Assembly (NCBI RefSeq): GCF_964340395.1
Contig: NC_135559.1
Coordinates: forward strand, 24,030,464 to 24,094,463
DNA: 64,000 bases
From: Glandiceps talaboti
Taxonomy: Eukaryota > Hemichordata > Enteropneusta > Spengelidae
Direction of reading: 5' to 3'
In this document: positions 46,536 to 57,320 of the stretch, one piece after another
Position numbering within the stretch: the stretch's first letter is position 1
Layout of the letters: each line of letters starts with the position of its first letter
Translations under genes and position numbers: made by a program
Notes under the pieces: model-generated
Told to the model about the DNA's origin: nothing
Database searches by the model: none
Seen by the model: the letters and a program-made list of their open reading frames with translations, nothing else

Positions 46536-46699
46536 TTATTACGATACTGATGTGTATTTTGCATTTATGTATATCTATTAAAATGTAATTTATGTATTGA
46601 AATGTATTTTTAAGTTATTTTATTAGTAGAACTTTTGGAGGAGTTTAGAAGAACAGAAAAACAGTTTCAGACATCAGCACCAAGTAAGTTTTTTGAGGT

Positions 46700-47880
46700 T
46701 TTTTTAGTTTGTATGGCTGCATGAATGATTGCTCTTTTAACTATCCCACCTCACCCCTTCCAACATACGTACATCAAATACACTATCATTTTTGCGTCTC
46801 CGGCACCAATTGTCATATCTGCGCCATCATCTACCTCGCGTTTCGGTCCGCAGTCTTCGCTGCACATGATCATATATTACATATTGACATACACAAACAG
46901 CACCCCTCGATTTTTTGTTATCCCTTTCCGTACGTCTGGTTTCTTGTGGATTTTGGTTTTCTCTGACTAGGTGGGTCTCTAGGGTTGATTACTTTGTTGT
47001 TTGGTTGGTTGGCGTTGGTTGGTTGGTTGGTCGGTTGGTCGGTTGGTTGGTTGGTTGGCAATGGTTCGTTGGTTAGTCCTTTGTAGGTTTTACATATTTT
47101 TCACTTGCTGTCTATGGCCTTAATCTCTCATACCAACACACATAAACCTCACAAACCTCCGCCGTGTCGCCGCCATCTCTATTACTGCCGTGTCGCCATC
47201 TTTATTTGCCATCACCGTTGTGCGTCATATTCATTACAACAATACAATAAAGTCCCCCATTCATTTTAACTTTCTGTATGTATGTTTGTATGGTTTAGAG
47301 TTATAATGGCACATTCCATTACAACTCTTCATATTCGCAGTCAAGCATGTGCATGTATGTTAACCCTCTCCCCCCCAAAAAAACAAAAAGTATGTGTCCT
47401 TGTATGGTGATTCAAATTGGCAACAAAGAATTGCTTGGCAGCGATGACACCCCTAGCATTGACTAGATAATATGGATTTTAGAGTAATCAATTTCCAATG
47501 CGGCCTAAATTCAACTGCATACAGAGCTCAGTAGAGCTATCAAACATTTAATCCTCTTTTTATCAGGGGGGTGGGTTGGTCAATTTCACTACAAACATTC
47601 AAATTAAACTCTCAAATCCAGGGGACCATATAGCCAGAATTACCATACGAGTATGACTACATTCTCAGTCTAAATAATTGTTGGCATAAAAATGCTACTA
47701 ATGACTGAGTGAATTTAAGGTACTGTCGTCTTTAGTGTATCCATGGCAATGTATTTCAAGGCAATATCTATTATATGGTACGTCTACAGAATATCAAGTA
47801 TACATCACTTACACCTAAAAGCTATGAATGGTAAGCGTCATCTAGAAGTTCTTTACTTATCTTTGCTGTTCATCTACAAT
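46700..47880 (+). repeat. Diverged duplicate, copy 1
   Basis: Shares ordered landmarks with 49.57-50.70 kb: GAATGA..TG..CTCTT, TACCTCGCGTTTCGGTC / TACCTCACGCCTCGGTCC, AGAGTTATAATGGCAC, AAAGAATTGCTT, ACCCCTAGCATTGACTAGAT and CTACAGAATATCAAGTATACATCA. It contains a (GGTT)n tract at 47000-47075 absent from the other copy. Pieces read open in short stretches but no shared ORF is conserved. Confidence 0.65.
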
Positions 47881-48169
47881 TGATCTGTGCTGTCATGAAC
47901 ACAGATGAAAAGTGATGTAGCCTCAAATATTCATCTGAAAGTTGTTCATAAACTGATAAATTTTCATCAAGTCTTCATCAAAGACAGTCTTCAATATTTC
48001 AACTTACTAGCCAAGTCAAATTCAGAATTTTTTATGACAAATATGGCCAATATTTTGTCATCATTGCAAAGGTCACAAAACAAAGCAATGACAAGGTCTC
48101 AAAGCTCATTATAAATAAAATGGGTATTAAGTCATTTAATTTAGGTTTCTATGTATTAAGCTACCAGAC

Positions 48170-48330
48170 TGAGCTTGTGCACAAAATGTGAAGTTTGACA
48201 TTTGTGCCAGGCTTGGTTGAAATTGGTCTATGCATCTCTGCTGTATACTGTGCACTATGATTAATGTTTGGCTATTTGACCTTGAAGATACAGGTCGAGG
48301 TCAAAGGTCGAGGTCTCAGAAAGACCATTA
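48170..48330. repeat. TGACCTT-rich dispersed fragment
   Basis: TTTGACCTTGAAGATACAGG and AGGTCAAAGGTCGAGGTC resemble the receptor-half-site-rich part of family G; weakly similar otherwise. Confidence 0.4.
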
Positions 48331-48394
48331 TCAATAATATGGATATGGATAATATAACACTCAAAGTGGGTCACTATTACACACTTCAATAATA

Positions 48395-49270
48395 GCACTC
48401 GGTATTAAATAGCACTATTGCAAGAAATGTGGGAATTGAATACTAGCATCCATTATTAAATAGCACTATTGCAAGACTTGTGGGAATTGAGTACTAGCAC
48501 TCGGTATTAAATAGCACTATTGCAAGAAATGTGGGAATTGAATACTAGCACTCGGTATTAAATAGCACTATTGCAAGACATGTGGGAATTGAATACCAGC
48601 ATCTGGTATTAAATAGCACTATTGCAAGAAATGTGGGAATTGAATACTAGCAACCGGTATTAAATAGCACTATTGCAAGAAATGTGGGAATTGAATACTA
48701 GCACCCGGTATTAAATAGCACTATTGCAAGAAATGTGGGAATTGAATACTAGCACCCGGTATTAAATAGCACTATTGCAAGAAATGTGGGAATTGAATAA
48801 TAGCACCCGGTATTAAATAGCACTATTGCAAGAAATGTGGGAATTGAATACCAGCAACCGGTATTAAATAGCACTATTGCAAGACATGTGGGAATTGAAT
48901 ACTAGCACCAAGTATTAAATAGCACTATTGCAAGAAATGTGGGAATTGAATACTAGCAACCGGTATTAAATAGCACTATTGCAAGAAATGTGGGAATTGA
49001 ATACTAGCACCCGGTATTAAATAGCACTATTGCAAGAAATGTGGGAATTGAATACTAGCAACCGGTATTAAATAGCACTATTGCAAGAAATGTGGGAATT
49101 GAATACTAGCAACCGGTATTAAATAGCACTATTGCAAGAAATGTGGGAATTGAATACTAGCACCCGATATTAAATAGCACTATTGCAAGAAATGTGGGAA
49201 TTGAATACTAGCACCCGGTATTAAATAGCACTATTGCAAGAAATGTGGGAATTGAATACTAGCAACCGGT
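48395..49270 (+). repeat. 51-bp minisatellite, about 17 copies
   Basis: Unit TATTAAATAGCACTATTGC, AAGAAATGTGGGAATTGAAT, ACTAGCACCCGG, 51 bp. The first few units differ most (CATCCATTATT, CTTGTGGG), later ones are nearly identical. It lies between the duplicated copies at 46.7 and 49.6 kb. Confidence 0.95.
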
Positions 49271-49569
49271 CATGTTGTACTTAAAAATAGTGACCCCCCC
49301 TGCAATTCATCCACAAAACAATCCACCCCCCCTGACAAATATAAAAACACAATGTCCTGCCCATCTGTTGACAGGAAACACTCTTTTTGTTAACGCACAC
49401 TGCATATATAGTTAATTTTACATGTTACATTTTCAGTAATTTTAATTTTTATACTATTTTTTTATAACATTAGCATGGAACTATAACAAAACAATAGATG
49501 GTTACAAAGGCCAAAGAAAATGATTATCAAAATCTTGTGAAATTAAAATGCTTTTACTTTTCTAAGTAT

Positions 49570-50705
49570 GAATGAATGAATGAGTGACTGTTGTTCTTAT
49601 AACCCCCTCTCCAACCTACACATTTCAAATACTACCCGTATTTTCATCATCATCATCATCGCCATTAACTACCTCACGCCTCGGTCCTTTTTTGCCATCA
49701 CTACGCATGACCACATATTACATATACACAAACGGTTCATCTTTTTTCTTTTTCTTCTCATTTTGGGTTGTCCTCAGGTTAGGTTAGGTCAGAGGGTCGG
49801 TAGTTTGGATTATTTTCACTTGCCTGGCTATGGACTTTCTCTCATACTTAACATCCACAGACACAAATTTCACACTTCCACCACTGTCACCAATTTCACC
49901 ACGTCTCCGTTTGCATTCATCATCTTCGCTGCGTCTTCATCTGCATTCGCCATCCTTCCCGCGTCTCCACCTGCATTCGTCATGTTCGCCCTGTGTCATA
50001 TTCAAGTTATTTTTACACCAACACCAACACAAACTATAGGTTTTCATGTTTGAGAGTTATAATGGCACCATACCCTCATAACTCCTCACTACTGGCTGTC
50101 AAGCATTGTGAGTGTGTGTATTAAACTTGCCCCCCCCCCCAAAAAAAAAATAAAAATAAATAAATAAAAGTAATAAATAAAAATAAAGGAAAAACTGTGG
50201 CCTATTGTATATAAAAGGGTATGTATGGCAACTCAAAGGAAGCGACAAAGAATTGCTTTGCAGCAATGATACCCCTAGCATTGACTAGATAATATGGACG
50301 TTAGATTCAATATTTCATGCACCACATTTCAACAGAGCTCAGTGAAGTTCTACCAACCCTGTACATCATATCATTGGGATTAGGAATGGACAATAAAAAT
50401 ATCAAGGATCTAACGTTCAGGGGACTTTTTTGCCCGACTTGCCATATCATAACGGTACTCGGTATATACCAGTTAATCTAGATGAATGAAATAAATGAAA
50501 TAAAATATACCATAAGTTCTATAAATAGTCTATACATATAATGACCAACTGAAAGTACTATCGTCTGGCTTTTGTGGCTGTCATTCAAGGCAATTTCTAT
50601 TACATCTACAAGATATCAAGTGTACATCACCTACATCTGACGGCTTAGAGTGTTAAGTGTCTTCTCTAGGGTACTTACTTTTTATTATTCGTCTACATTT
50701 GATCA
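49570..50705 (+). repeat. Diverged duplicate, copy 2
   Basis: Counterpart of 46.70-47.88 kb in the same orientation, with the same landmark order. Contains repeated CGTCTCCRCCTGCATTCGTC-like units at 49905-49985 and a poly-C/poly-A stretch at 50131-50150. Confidence 0.65.
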
Positions 50706-50723
50706 TGATGTGTGATGATGATG

Positions 50724-50839
50724 AACGTAAGTGTAGTCTGTAAGGTACGCCGTGATGGGGCGCCCTCACACTTCAGCCAACCCCTCCCACGCCGGTGAGG
50801 GCGGAACGTCAGGACGTATCTTACAGTCTAACGTAAGTG
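50724..50839. mobile_element. GC-rich hairpin MITE with 9-10-bp target duplication
   Basis: TAGTCTGTAAGGTACG (50734 on) faces CGTATCTTACAGTCTA (ending 50830), with inner arms GGCGCCCTCAC / GTGAGGGCGG. Flanked by AACGTAAGTG at 50724-50733 and 50830-50839. Its ends resemble those of the 57.3-kb element (TAGACTGT...), which also has a 9-bp duplication. Confidence 0.75.
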
Positions 50840-50952
50840 ACACACAAAATTAATTATGTATGCGTAAGAGCAAATGACACACATCTTATGGCAAATGACT
50901 AGCGTATGGAAATAAATGACACACATAAGGCAAGTAATGCACGTATGACCAC

Positions 50953-52562
50953 AGGGGCGTGTAATATTTCTTAGATTGTTGTTTTCCTGGTCTACAGACT
51001 AGATATAACAACCTTTTGACTATATATTCCTACCTGTAAGTAAGGAAAAAACATTTCCGCTACTTTAGAGATTGACACATTTGTAGCAGCAGGATTCGTA
51101 CGATATTTTCCTAAGAAAACGGCGATCCAGGGCGGCAATCTAAGCAATAATACGTGCCCTGTGCTCGTGACTATAAATGACGCACACACAAGGCGAATGA
51201 TGCACACATGACAATAAATCTAAATGACACACATGACTACATGAGATGACTACATGCGATATGACTACATGAGGTGACTACATGAGATGACTACATGCGA
51301 TATGACTACATGAGGTGACTACATGCGATGTGACTACATGAGATGACTACATACGATATGACTACATGAGGTGACTACATGCGATGTGACTACATGAGAT
51401 GACTACATGCGATATGACTACATTAGATGACTACATGCAATACTGCGATGCGAGATGATGACATGATATGCGGCGATTTTGTAATGACGTTATGCCATTC
51501 GTAGATTATTCAATATGCATAAGGGGTAGACCATTCGAGAACTATCCAATAGTATGAAGGTTACCATTACAAAACCTTCAAGTTCACTTTTACCCCAAAG
51601 TGTAAGATAAGTGAAGCACTGATTGTGAAACAGCCAAACACTTACATGGCATGTTCTGTAACTAGTGTTGTAGCTAGGTAATACATGTATTATATGTATA
51701 TTTTTTATGTATAGTTATGTTTGAACCCTTACATGAAGTAATATTTAAACCATTTATGAAAGAAACAGAGACAAGAACAAATATTATATGTACCACAGGC
51801 TAACGAAACTGACTGGTCCCTGACATGTGTTTGAAACTGTTTGTCATGATTTGACAAGTGTCCTGGTTGGAGAGGTACGAGCAATTTGAACAGTATACTC
51901 GAACCTGTGCATCATTTCCCTGCCAAGACATTTTTTTTTCTAGCAGCAGTGGTCCATCTTTTTTTTCCATAACCCTCTCATATCCGGATTTTTTTTTCAA
52001 GCAAATCCATTTGGCATCTTTTTCCCCAAAAAATCTTCCAAGCCCCCCCCCCCCGGATATCAAATGGTCCACCTCTTACCACGTGCAACATGCTGAGGAG
52101 TACTCCCTAGCCTGTTTCATATTAATACTCGTATTATGCGTATTGAATAATCTACGAATGGCATAACGTCATTACAAAATCGCCGCATATCATGTCATCA
52201 TCGCAGTATTGCATATAGCCATCTCATGTAGTCATCTCATGTAGTCATATCGCATGTAGTCATCTCATGTAGTCATATCGCATGTAGTCACCTCATGTAG
52301 TCATATCGCATGTAGTCATCTCATGTAGTCATATCGCATGTAGTCATCTCATGTAGTCACATCGCATGTAGTCATATTTATAGTATACGTAGTACTATAG
52401 ATCGATTCGATTCGTATGATATTTTCCTAAGAAAACGGAAATCTAAGCAATAATACACGCCCCTGTGTCTCTTTCCCTATACAGGTAGGAATATATATTC
52501 AAAAGGTTGTTCTATTTAGTCTGTAGACCTGGAAAACAACAATCTATGCAATATTACACGTG
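50953..52562. mobile_element. Outer inverted repeat enclosing FB copy 2
   Basis: The arm 50953-51041 (GGGGCGTGTAATATTTC, TTGTTGTTTTCC, CCTTTTGAC) is inverted at about 52481-52562. Further copies of ATATTTTCCTAAGAAAACGG occur at 51100, 52420 and 52627 in the same orientation. The foldback element lies between the arms, so either it is nested in this element or both are parts of one composite. Confidence 0.55.
51226..52378. mobile_element. Foldback transposon copy 2
   Basis: The left array of GACTACATGAGAT / GACTACATGCGATAT (51231-51435) and single arm GATATGCGGCGATTTTGTAATG (about 51467) are mirrored by 52070-52205 and by the inverted array 52206-52378. Compared with copy 1 (32758-34497), the outer CAATACTGCAATGACTATATG repeats and GAATGCCTGCC ends are missing. 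The centre is different except for the AAATCCATTTGGCATC segment beside a poly-C/T tract. Confidence 0.75.
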
Positions 52563-52677
52563 ATATTTATAGTATACGTAGTACTATAGATCGATACATT
52601 TGTAGCAGCAAGATTCGTATGATATTTTCCTAAGAAAACGGAAATCTAAGCAATAATACACGCCCCTGTGGTTCCTC

Positions 52678-53903
52678 CGATCAAAGCTGAAGCAGTGTAT
52701 GTACAATGTACGTATGGAATCGGGAGAGCACAGCGCACATTTGTGTCGGGTTAAATTTATCCACGTGTTGATGTAATCCATATTTATCAATCAGATATAT
52801 TGTAAAATTCTTCAAGTCGTACAGAAATAACGTCTCTAACTTCAAAACAAACCCTGAGAAACTGGACCGGACGTGGCTAGCCAAGTATCTAGTTGCAGGC
52901 TTTCTTTCATAACCATGTGCTGGGGTCACGACCTTGATTGCCAACGTCAATATTGTCCAATCATATTTAATATCATGAACACATCGCGATATTTGATTTG
53001 TTGGTTTCCTAAACTGTATACTTCGAATACCATGATTCGTTACAGAATTCTTCTAATGAATATTAAATAGGCCGCTTGTTGCATTAAATTAAGTGATATC
53101 GCATCAAGGGAAACCATACAAGTTTTCTTCCAGACGAGTTGCTAAAGTCATGTAAATGACAACACTAAACTCACGAAATTTCCTCAATTCTTTACAATTT
53201 TATTGCTGATAATATGGCAATCTAATAGCTAGTATATTTATTCAAGATAAATATGTTTACTTTGTTGCTAAATGCGCCGTTCAAAAGGCGACATCAGTGA
53301 GTATAGTCGAGTATAGTGGATATAATATGCTGTTGACGCCATGCCTATTGTAATGCTTCTCCTCGGCAAAGAATAAAAAAAATCAGATAAATAAATTGAA
53401 ACACGCGAGCGACATTACAAGTGTTTATGTATATCTACACTGTAGTCAAGCCGTTTTTATTTATTTTGCCATAATATGGGGAGATAATATTTTAGCATTT
53501 ATACCCACAGACACTGCCAATTAGTCAGAAAGTGTGAGTAAATATCGGTAAATGTTGGTTAATAAGACATGTAGAGTGTAGTTTTTGTTTACTGATGTCT
53601 GTTACAACCTCTAGCAATGTATTTTTTCACAATGCTGTTGAGTTTTGTTCACCTAGTGACTACGCTCGTCATAGTCTTAGTGCTATCCATGTCTCCTTAT
53701 GACGTCATAAAATCCCGTGGTCTAGGTGGGACCGGAAATACCCGAAAACTCTCGAAGTAAATCCGAAGGGAAGTGACTGAAAAAAGGTCATTTTAAGGTG
53801 TTTGCAGACGCTTTTGAAAAGTTTTAAAACCAGAATGCATTTCACAAACATGTCGTCTAGCAAATTAGCGATAGTGAATCTGAGCATTTTGAATCACCTT
53901 TAA
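52678..53903. mobile_element. E2 copy B (right half), TTAA end
   Basis: Matches copy A from CCGATCAAAGCTGAAGCAG (7477 there) to the end GAATCACCT at 53899 with TTAA at 53900-53903. It retains about 190 bp (around 53570-53760) that copy A's right arm has lost but copy A's left arm (inverted) keeps. The left half is missing; the break at 52677 adjoins the composite above. It is inserted in E1 sequence (ACTACTGGGCAGAT follows). Confidence 0.75.
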
Positions 53904-54920
53904 ACTACTGGGCAGATCAGCCTGAAATTTGTTGGGAACATTCTTAAGGGTGTTTAGATTAAGAACTGTTCACGGCAAATTAGGGCTAAAAATGTGTCTT
54001 TTTTGGTCAAAAATCTTTAATTCCAAAATTACTCAGCAGATTGGGCTGAAATTTAATGGGGGTGTATTGATGAAGAAATATTTAAGCATATAATGATTTC
54101 ATCAGTTATATGCAAATTAGAGGTGAAAATGTGAATTTTGGTCAAAAACTTATATCCCAAAAAGTACTCCGTCAATGAGACTAAAACTTGGTGAGATGTT
54201 TCTAGAAGTGTTATTCTGCAGATTTTCATCGAAACATTTTGGCACAATTGGCCCTAGCAACCATGACCACGCTGTTAGCAACAACCAAATGTCAGTATAT
54301 TTTCATAGTTAAATAACAACCTCATCTGTTAGGCAAGTGACTAAACATTCAAAGAATGTGTGCAAATACCTCTAGCAACCATGACCACGCCCATAGCAAT
54401 AGCCAAACAGTGGTGTATTTCACAAAGATAACAACAGTGCTTCATAGACAATTGAACAAACATTCAAAACGTTTATGCAAATATGCCTAGCAACACGAAC
54501 ACGCCCATCATAACAGCCAAATGATCACATGTATTGCAAAGAAAGCAACAGGGATTAATAGATAAATGAATAAACATTCAAAAAAAGTATGCAAATATAC
54601 CTAGCAACAAGACCACGCCCATAGCAACAGCCAAACGATCACATATATTGCAAAGATAACATCAGGGATTCATAGACAAGTAAAGTGAATGAACATTCAA
54701 AAAAATGTATGCAAATATATCTAGCAATATGACCACGCCCATAGCAACAGCCCAATGATCGTATATATAATTGCAAAAATAGCAACAGGGTTGGATAGGC
54801 AGCTGGACAATCATTCAGCAAATGAACACCTATACCTAGCATGGATCAGTATGTGGGTAAACATTATTAAACCTTTACAGTTGTGCTACAGTGCTATTGG
54901 CGCTATTTTTATTTCTTCCT
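53904..54920 (+). mobile_element. E1 copy, 5' cut by E2
   Basis: Modules with TATGCAAATTAGAGG (54110), then tandem GACCACGCCCATAGCAACAG units (54255-54750), ending TACAGTTGTGCTACAGTGC...GGCGCTATTTTT at about 54918. This is a second case of E2 sitting in E1, at a different TTAA. Confidence 0.65.
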
Positions 54921-56400
54921 AAAAATGTCTCCTTGTTGTGGGCAGAGTATAGGTGTTTGATGGTTAGTGGCTCCTTAGCCTCCTGTTTGAATTCAGGCTC
55001 AGCAGTTTTAGCTATGTCATTTAGTGCTTCAATTTCTATGTGAGTGTGCTATGATATGCTTACACATTCTCGCAAACCAGAGCTATTATATTTCTTCCGC
55101 TACACTTCGAAATATTAAACTCTTACGGCTGTCAAGCCGTACCTCACATCAGACCTTTCCGGGCAATAATTTTTCAAGCTTTACAAGGCAGAACCATCAT
55201 ACAACTAGCAACTAATAGAGTTGAAATGAAATATTTAGTTTCATAGCATCTTGAGGGTAAAAGCACATTTCTTCAATGTCTGTGGTAACAGGTATGGGGA
55301 GATCTTGCGACGCGGATATGTCCACCTCTAATTGGGGAGACTTTAACAGTCTGTTAAGGCAATTTTTAGACTATGTACTAAGCAATACTTTCAGAACTGT
55401 AAATACAGTAATATCTAAAATTAGCAATGAATCTATATACATAGGATTAAAGTGTTCAAGAAAATTTTAATAACATCATGACAGTGAAAGGTTTGATGCA
55501 TCTGATTGTTGGCTGAATGAGTACCTCCCATTCATCTGGGGGTGAGGGATCCTAGGGGTCTCGTCCTAGCAGATCTAGAGTTTTTTTGGCTTTAATATTA
55601 GGTCAATTTTTAAGTTATTTATAGCCTTTCAGGTAATACTACTTCACAAATTATGTTAAATGTAAGTTTCGCATTTCACATAAAAATTGTAATGTCTATA
55701 ACCCCGTCTATAACACTCGTATAGTGGCATTATTGCTATTGTACTTTGCTATGTTTAATAGAGAATTTAGGTGTACATGCCTACCACAGGAAAAAGGACA
55801 ATTTAGGTGTACATGCCTACCACAGGGAAAAAGAAGGATAATCAATTTTGTTCTCGTGATTTTCCTGATTTCTAATATTATTTTCTCTATATTTCAAATA
55901 AAGTTTTTAAATATTGTTTCCTCTCACTGTTTTTTCCTAATTCCTACCTTTATCACTAATTAGTAGATTGCAAATCCGAGAACAAACTTACGAGCAGCTG
56001 CACTATATTGAGCACCGAGTGTGTAAACATCTACTGATCTGACGAGTAGCAGTACTCCGTGTACTCCGTCCATATGCATTGGTCGCACTGATGAAGGGTA
56101 GAACGAATTTACTGAAACAAAAAATCATTAACTTTTCGCTGTCAAGTTCCGCAATCAAATTGAACATTGTTCGCTTATCACTTATCATATCAGAAGAAAG
56201 CCTGAATGTCTATAGCAGCAAGACTAATTTATATACTCAGCAGTAACTATCTATAATTCATGTGTCTGACTGCTCAGAAAAAAAAAACTATTCCCCTGTG
56301 GGAAAAAATCCATTAGGCATGTTTGGGTAAATTACATTGATTTGTTGTTGTTGTTTTCTTACTTTAAATTACTTTTAAATCTAAGTTGATTCTTTCACAA
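54921..56400. other. No gene certain; small tandem duplication
   Basis: AATTTAGGTGTACATGCCTACCACAGG occurs twice (about 55762 and 55800), a 38-bp tandem duplication. The segment near 55240-55340 shares TTTCATAGCATCT and GGATATGTCCACCTCT with 33.65-33.70 kb. No recognised exon. Confidence 0.4.
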
Positions 56401-56458
56401 GTTTCACGATGAGAGCGCGATAGTCTAGAGTAACGAAATATCAAACACACAAATCAAA

Positions 56459-56521
56459 ATGGAGTCGGTGAGTAGTGATCGCATGGTCGAGCTGTCGTCT
56501 TACAGAGACCAACATTTTAAG
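56459..56521 (+). CDS. NCBP2: NCBP2 (CBP20) first coding exon
   Basis: ATG at 56459 opens MESVSSDRMVELSSYRDQHFK, ending exactly at a GTAAGA donor (56522) in phase 0. The stretch SDxxVELSxYRDQHF is the distinctive N-terminus of nuclear cap-binding protein subunit 2, which precedes its RNA-recognition motif. The 20-kDa subunit binds the m7G cap of pol II transcripts together with NCBP1 and acts in splicing, 3' processing and export. The RRM exons were not found downstream to 64.0 kb; the first intron would hold the 57.3-59.8 kb transposon and continue past the window. Only 21 residues are available, so the call rests on one motif. Confidence 0.75.
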
Positions 56522-57320
56522 GTAAGAATGATTTATTAGCACTTCCACTAGAAAACTGTGTACAATCTCCATGTCGTACTCGTCAATTTTAGAGGTCTTT
56601 TGAGCTTATTTTAAGTCAGAAAAATAACCGCGGATTGTGAACCATCATCCCCCTGGCCCTGGATTTCCATTGTTCGACATTACGATTATTGGAGAACGTG
56701 GTCCCCATTTCGTACATGACCCCGCAAGTAACCGTAGTAACACGGCCCTATGGTAAACGAGGATCGTAAATCAGACTTTTTAAATAACGATTTTCTTCTA
56801 ATAAAACCAACATTTGTAATAAATGCTGAAATTTGTAGTATTTTTTTACGGAGTGTCTCGTGACCGTCGCCTGTAAGCAGACTCGGACGCAGCAGACGTG
56901 CTCGTGACAGGGTCAGGATTTTTACAGAATCGATGTGTATTGATATGAAAAACACGCTCTGGTTACCTTTGAAATGATTGCCTTCGTACCCTGAATACAC
57001 AGAACTTTCAAAAAAATGTCTAAATCGTGAGCAAGCGTGAAACTGACATGACTGTCATGTATCGTTGGCCGACCGACCGACGTACATGTACATGTATGTA
57101 CAATGTAATACAGCAGGTCGACATCAACATGTGCGCTCATATTTGAAGTATGACTGACTGACCCATTGGAAATACGCATTCACCTTTCGTCATGTGTTGT
57201 TCCTAGAGCTCAGTACAATCCGGTGAGCAAGATCACAACTTCAACTTAATTTTTTAAGTCCTAGTACATGTAAAGGTCAGGTGTTGAACATAGAACTATG
57301 TTCAATTTTTTTTAATGTTT

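Noticed and set aside
55990-56130. Possible minus-strand exon with an ATG, a TTTCAG acceptor and a GTAAGT donor, divergent from NCBP2
   Set aside because: The short product (starting MHMDGVHGVLLLVRS) is not recognised and no partner exon was found; kept only as a note.
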